From the NCBI GenBank assembly GCA_026127925.1, contig JAJSLM010000005.1:62001-126000 (forward strand): a DNA stretch of 64,000 nucleotides, in the 5' to 3' direction. The position numbers were made by a program, and so were the translations under genes. A model generated the notes under the pieces. The model had not been told where the DNA came from, did not search any database, and saw nothing but the letters and a program-made list of their open reading frames with translations. The DNA is from Thermoplasmatales archaeon. Lineage in GTDB: Archaea > Thermoplasmatota > Thermoplasmata > Thermoplasmatales > Thermoplasmataceae. Below, one piece after another: positions 63,575 to 64,000 of the stretch; within the stretch, counting starts at the first letter, position 1; every line of letters starts with the position of its first letter.

Positions 63575-64000
63575 ATGATCCATCGACCTTCTGAGGAAAC
63601 CGACTCCTTTTATTCCTTCCCAAAGGAATCTGGAAATGTTGAGTATTGTTCTGGAACTGCATGTTTTGTTGCTCGAAACCTAGATCTTAGCTTGTTCGAA
63701 ATGTCAGAAAAAAGCGAGACAAAAACATACTGCCTCGGAAAATGTTATTTGTCACCCACTTCATCGAGAAAGACTGACAAACCAAGAATAGAAATACGAT
63801 CAAAAGAGGCAATAATCCTTGATAATGCTGTGCATGGGAGCATTCTTGATTTAGACTCCTATATCAGAAATGGAGGATTTTCAGCACTAAGAAAGGCCCT
63901 TTCAATGAAGCCGGAAGATGTTATTAATGAAGTAGAACATTCATCTTTAAGGGGAAGAGGAGGAGCGGGATTTCCAACGGGAAAGAAATGGAAATCTGTC
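63575..64000 (+). CDS. NuoE/NuoF-like NAD(P)-linked flavoprotein, N-terminal part (truncated by window edge)
   Basis: The first 142 residues of a protein that continues beyond the window. An N-terminal thioredoxin-like region carries a candidate [2Fe-2S] cysteine set: CSGTAC near residue 27 and CLGKC near residue 57, as in NuoE. After it comes SALRKALSMKPEDVINEVEHSSLRGRGGAGFPTGKKW, the NuoF/HoxF/FdhB FMN-binding start (LRGRGGAGFPTG). Fused NuoE-NuoF-type chains occur in bidirectional hydrogenases, NADP-reducing hydrogenases and formate dehydrogenases. ATG 63575 has a TATA-like GTATATAG about 25 nt upstream. Confidence 0.85.
   Translation, partial: MIHRPSEETDSFYSFPKESGNVEYCSGTACFVARNLDLSLFEMSEKSETKTYCLGKCYLSPTSSRKTDKPRIEIRSKEAIILDNAVHGSILDLDSYIRNGGFSALRKALSMKPEDVINEVEHSSLRGRGGAGFPTGKKWKSV

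Noticed and set aside
63445-63594. 49-residue frame overlapping the NuoF-like start
   Set aside because: Codon use is plausible but it overlaps the NuoE/NuoF start by 20 nt and has no clear promoter or homologue; left out.
1-64000. CRISPR arrays, tRNA or rRNA genes
   Set aside because: No regularly spaced repeats, no TPsiC-like motif with a cloverleaf, and no rRNA-like stretch were seen on either strand by eye; a covariance search would be the decisive check.

Overview
The window comes from an archaeon, most likely a member of the Thermoplasmatales (Thermoplasma/Ferroplasma/Cuniculiplasma type). The evidence is a VAT-type AAA ATPase, aRF1, archaeal proteasome beta subunit, aCPSF1 nuclease, aIF2 beta carrying a C-terminal TRAM domain, GINS, FtsZ-type division, three ether-lipid enzymes (GGGP synthase, DGGGP synthase, CDP-archaeol synthase), a class II HMG-CoA reductase, a split transketolase and the AsnRS-like asparagine synthetase. 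Many genes have an A/T-rich TATA element about 25 nt before the start codon and no Shine-Dalgarno sequence, as expected of leaderless mRNAs. Genes are densely packed and carry few mobile traces. I saw no rRNA, tRNA or CRISPR array.

Layout. 1-5.1 kb: a radical SAM enzyme, a small Cys protein, a glycosyltransferase overlapping an ABC1/UbiB kinase, an sHsp, and a decayed rhodanese. 5.1-14.3 kb: VAT, a CsaA-like protein, PRC-barrel protein, aRF1, UMP kinase, a cysteine-less radical SAM paralogue, and a PadR-controlled ABC exporter whose palindromic operator is visible. 14.5-22.2 kb: proteasome beta and aCPSF1, the non-oxidative pentose-phosphate operon (tktN-tktC-talC), FtsZ, and a processive glycosyltransferase. 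22.4-29.8 kb: PurB, a winged-helix protein, a Dph6-like ligase, peroxiredoxin, DUF2240-like and TPR proteins, HMG-CoA reductase, PyrBI. 29.8-33.0 kb: a double ribbon-helix-helix regulator followed by a degenerate FtsZ-superfamily protein, divergent from aIF2 beta, a PIN nuclease and RibK. 33-37.4 kb: purS-purL plus a small gene, and GGGP/DGGGP synthases. 37.5-45 kb: MscS, an SDR, an MFS transporter, GDPD, MsrA, an orphan HTH/zinc protein. 44.4-49.1 kb: asparagine synthetase divergent from an Lrp-type regulator, a sugar epimerase/kinase pair, GINS. 49.1-53.2 kb: an AmmeMemoRadiSam cluster (AMMECR1, MEMO, radical SAM) with a TnpB remnant inside it, then VIT-like and DUF211 proteins. 53.4-64 kb: a tiny membrane ORF, HTH-CBS regulator, CarS, Pth2, CoA-transferase, two transporters, Tmk, MetAP, MenA-like prenyltransferase, Rieske protein, CBS-zinc-ribbon protein and the start of a NuoE/NuoF-like flavoprotein.

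How it fits together. Most genes are housekeeping: translation, nucleotide synthesis (pyrH, pyrBI, purB, purS, purL, tmk), isoprenoid lipid and quinone synthesis, and protein quality control. The least explained parts are the RHH/FtsZ-like pair with dyad repeats in its promoter region, the radical SAM pseudoenzyme, the AmmeMemoRadiSam cluster, and a membrane glycosyltransferase whose reading frame appears to begin without ATG, GTG or TTG.
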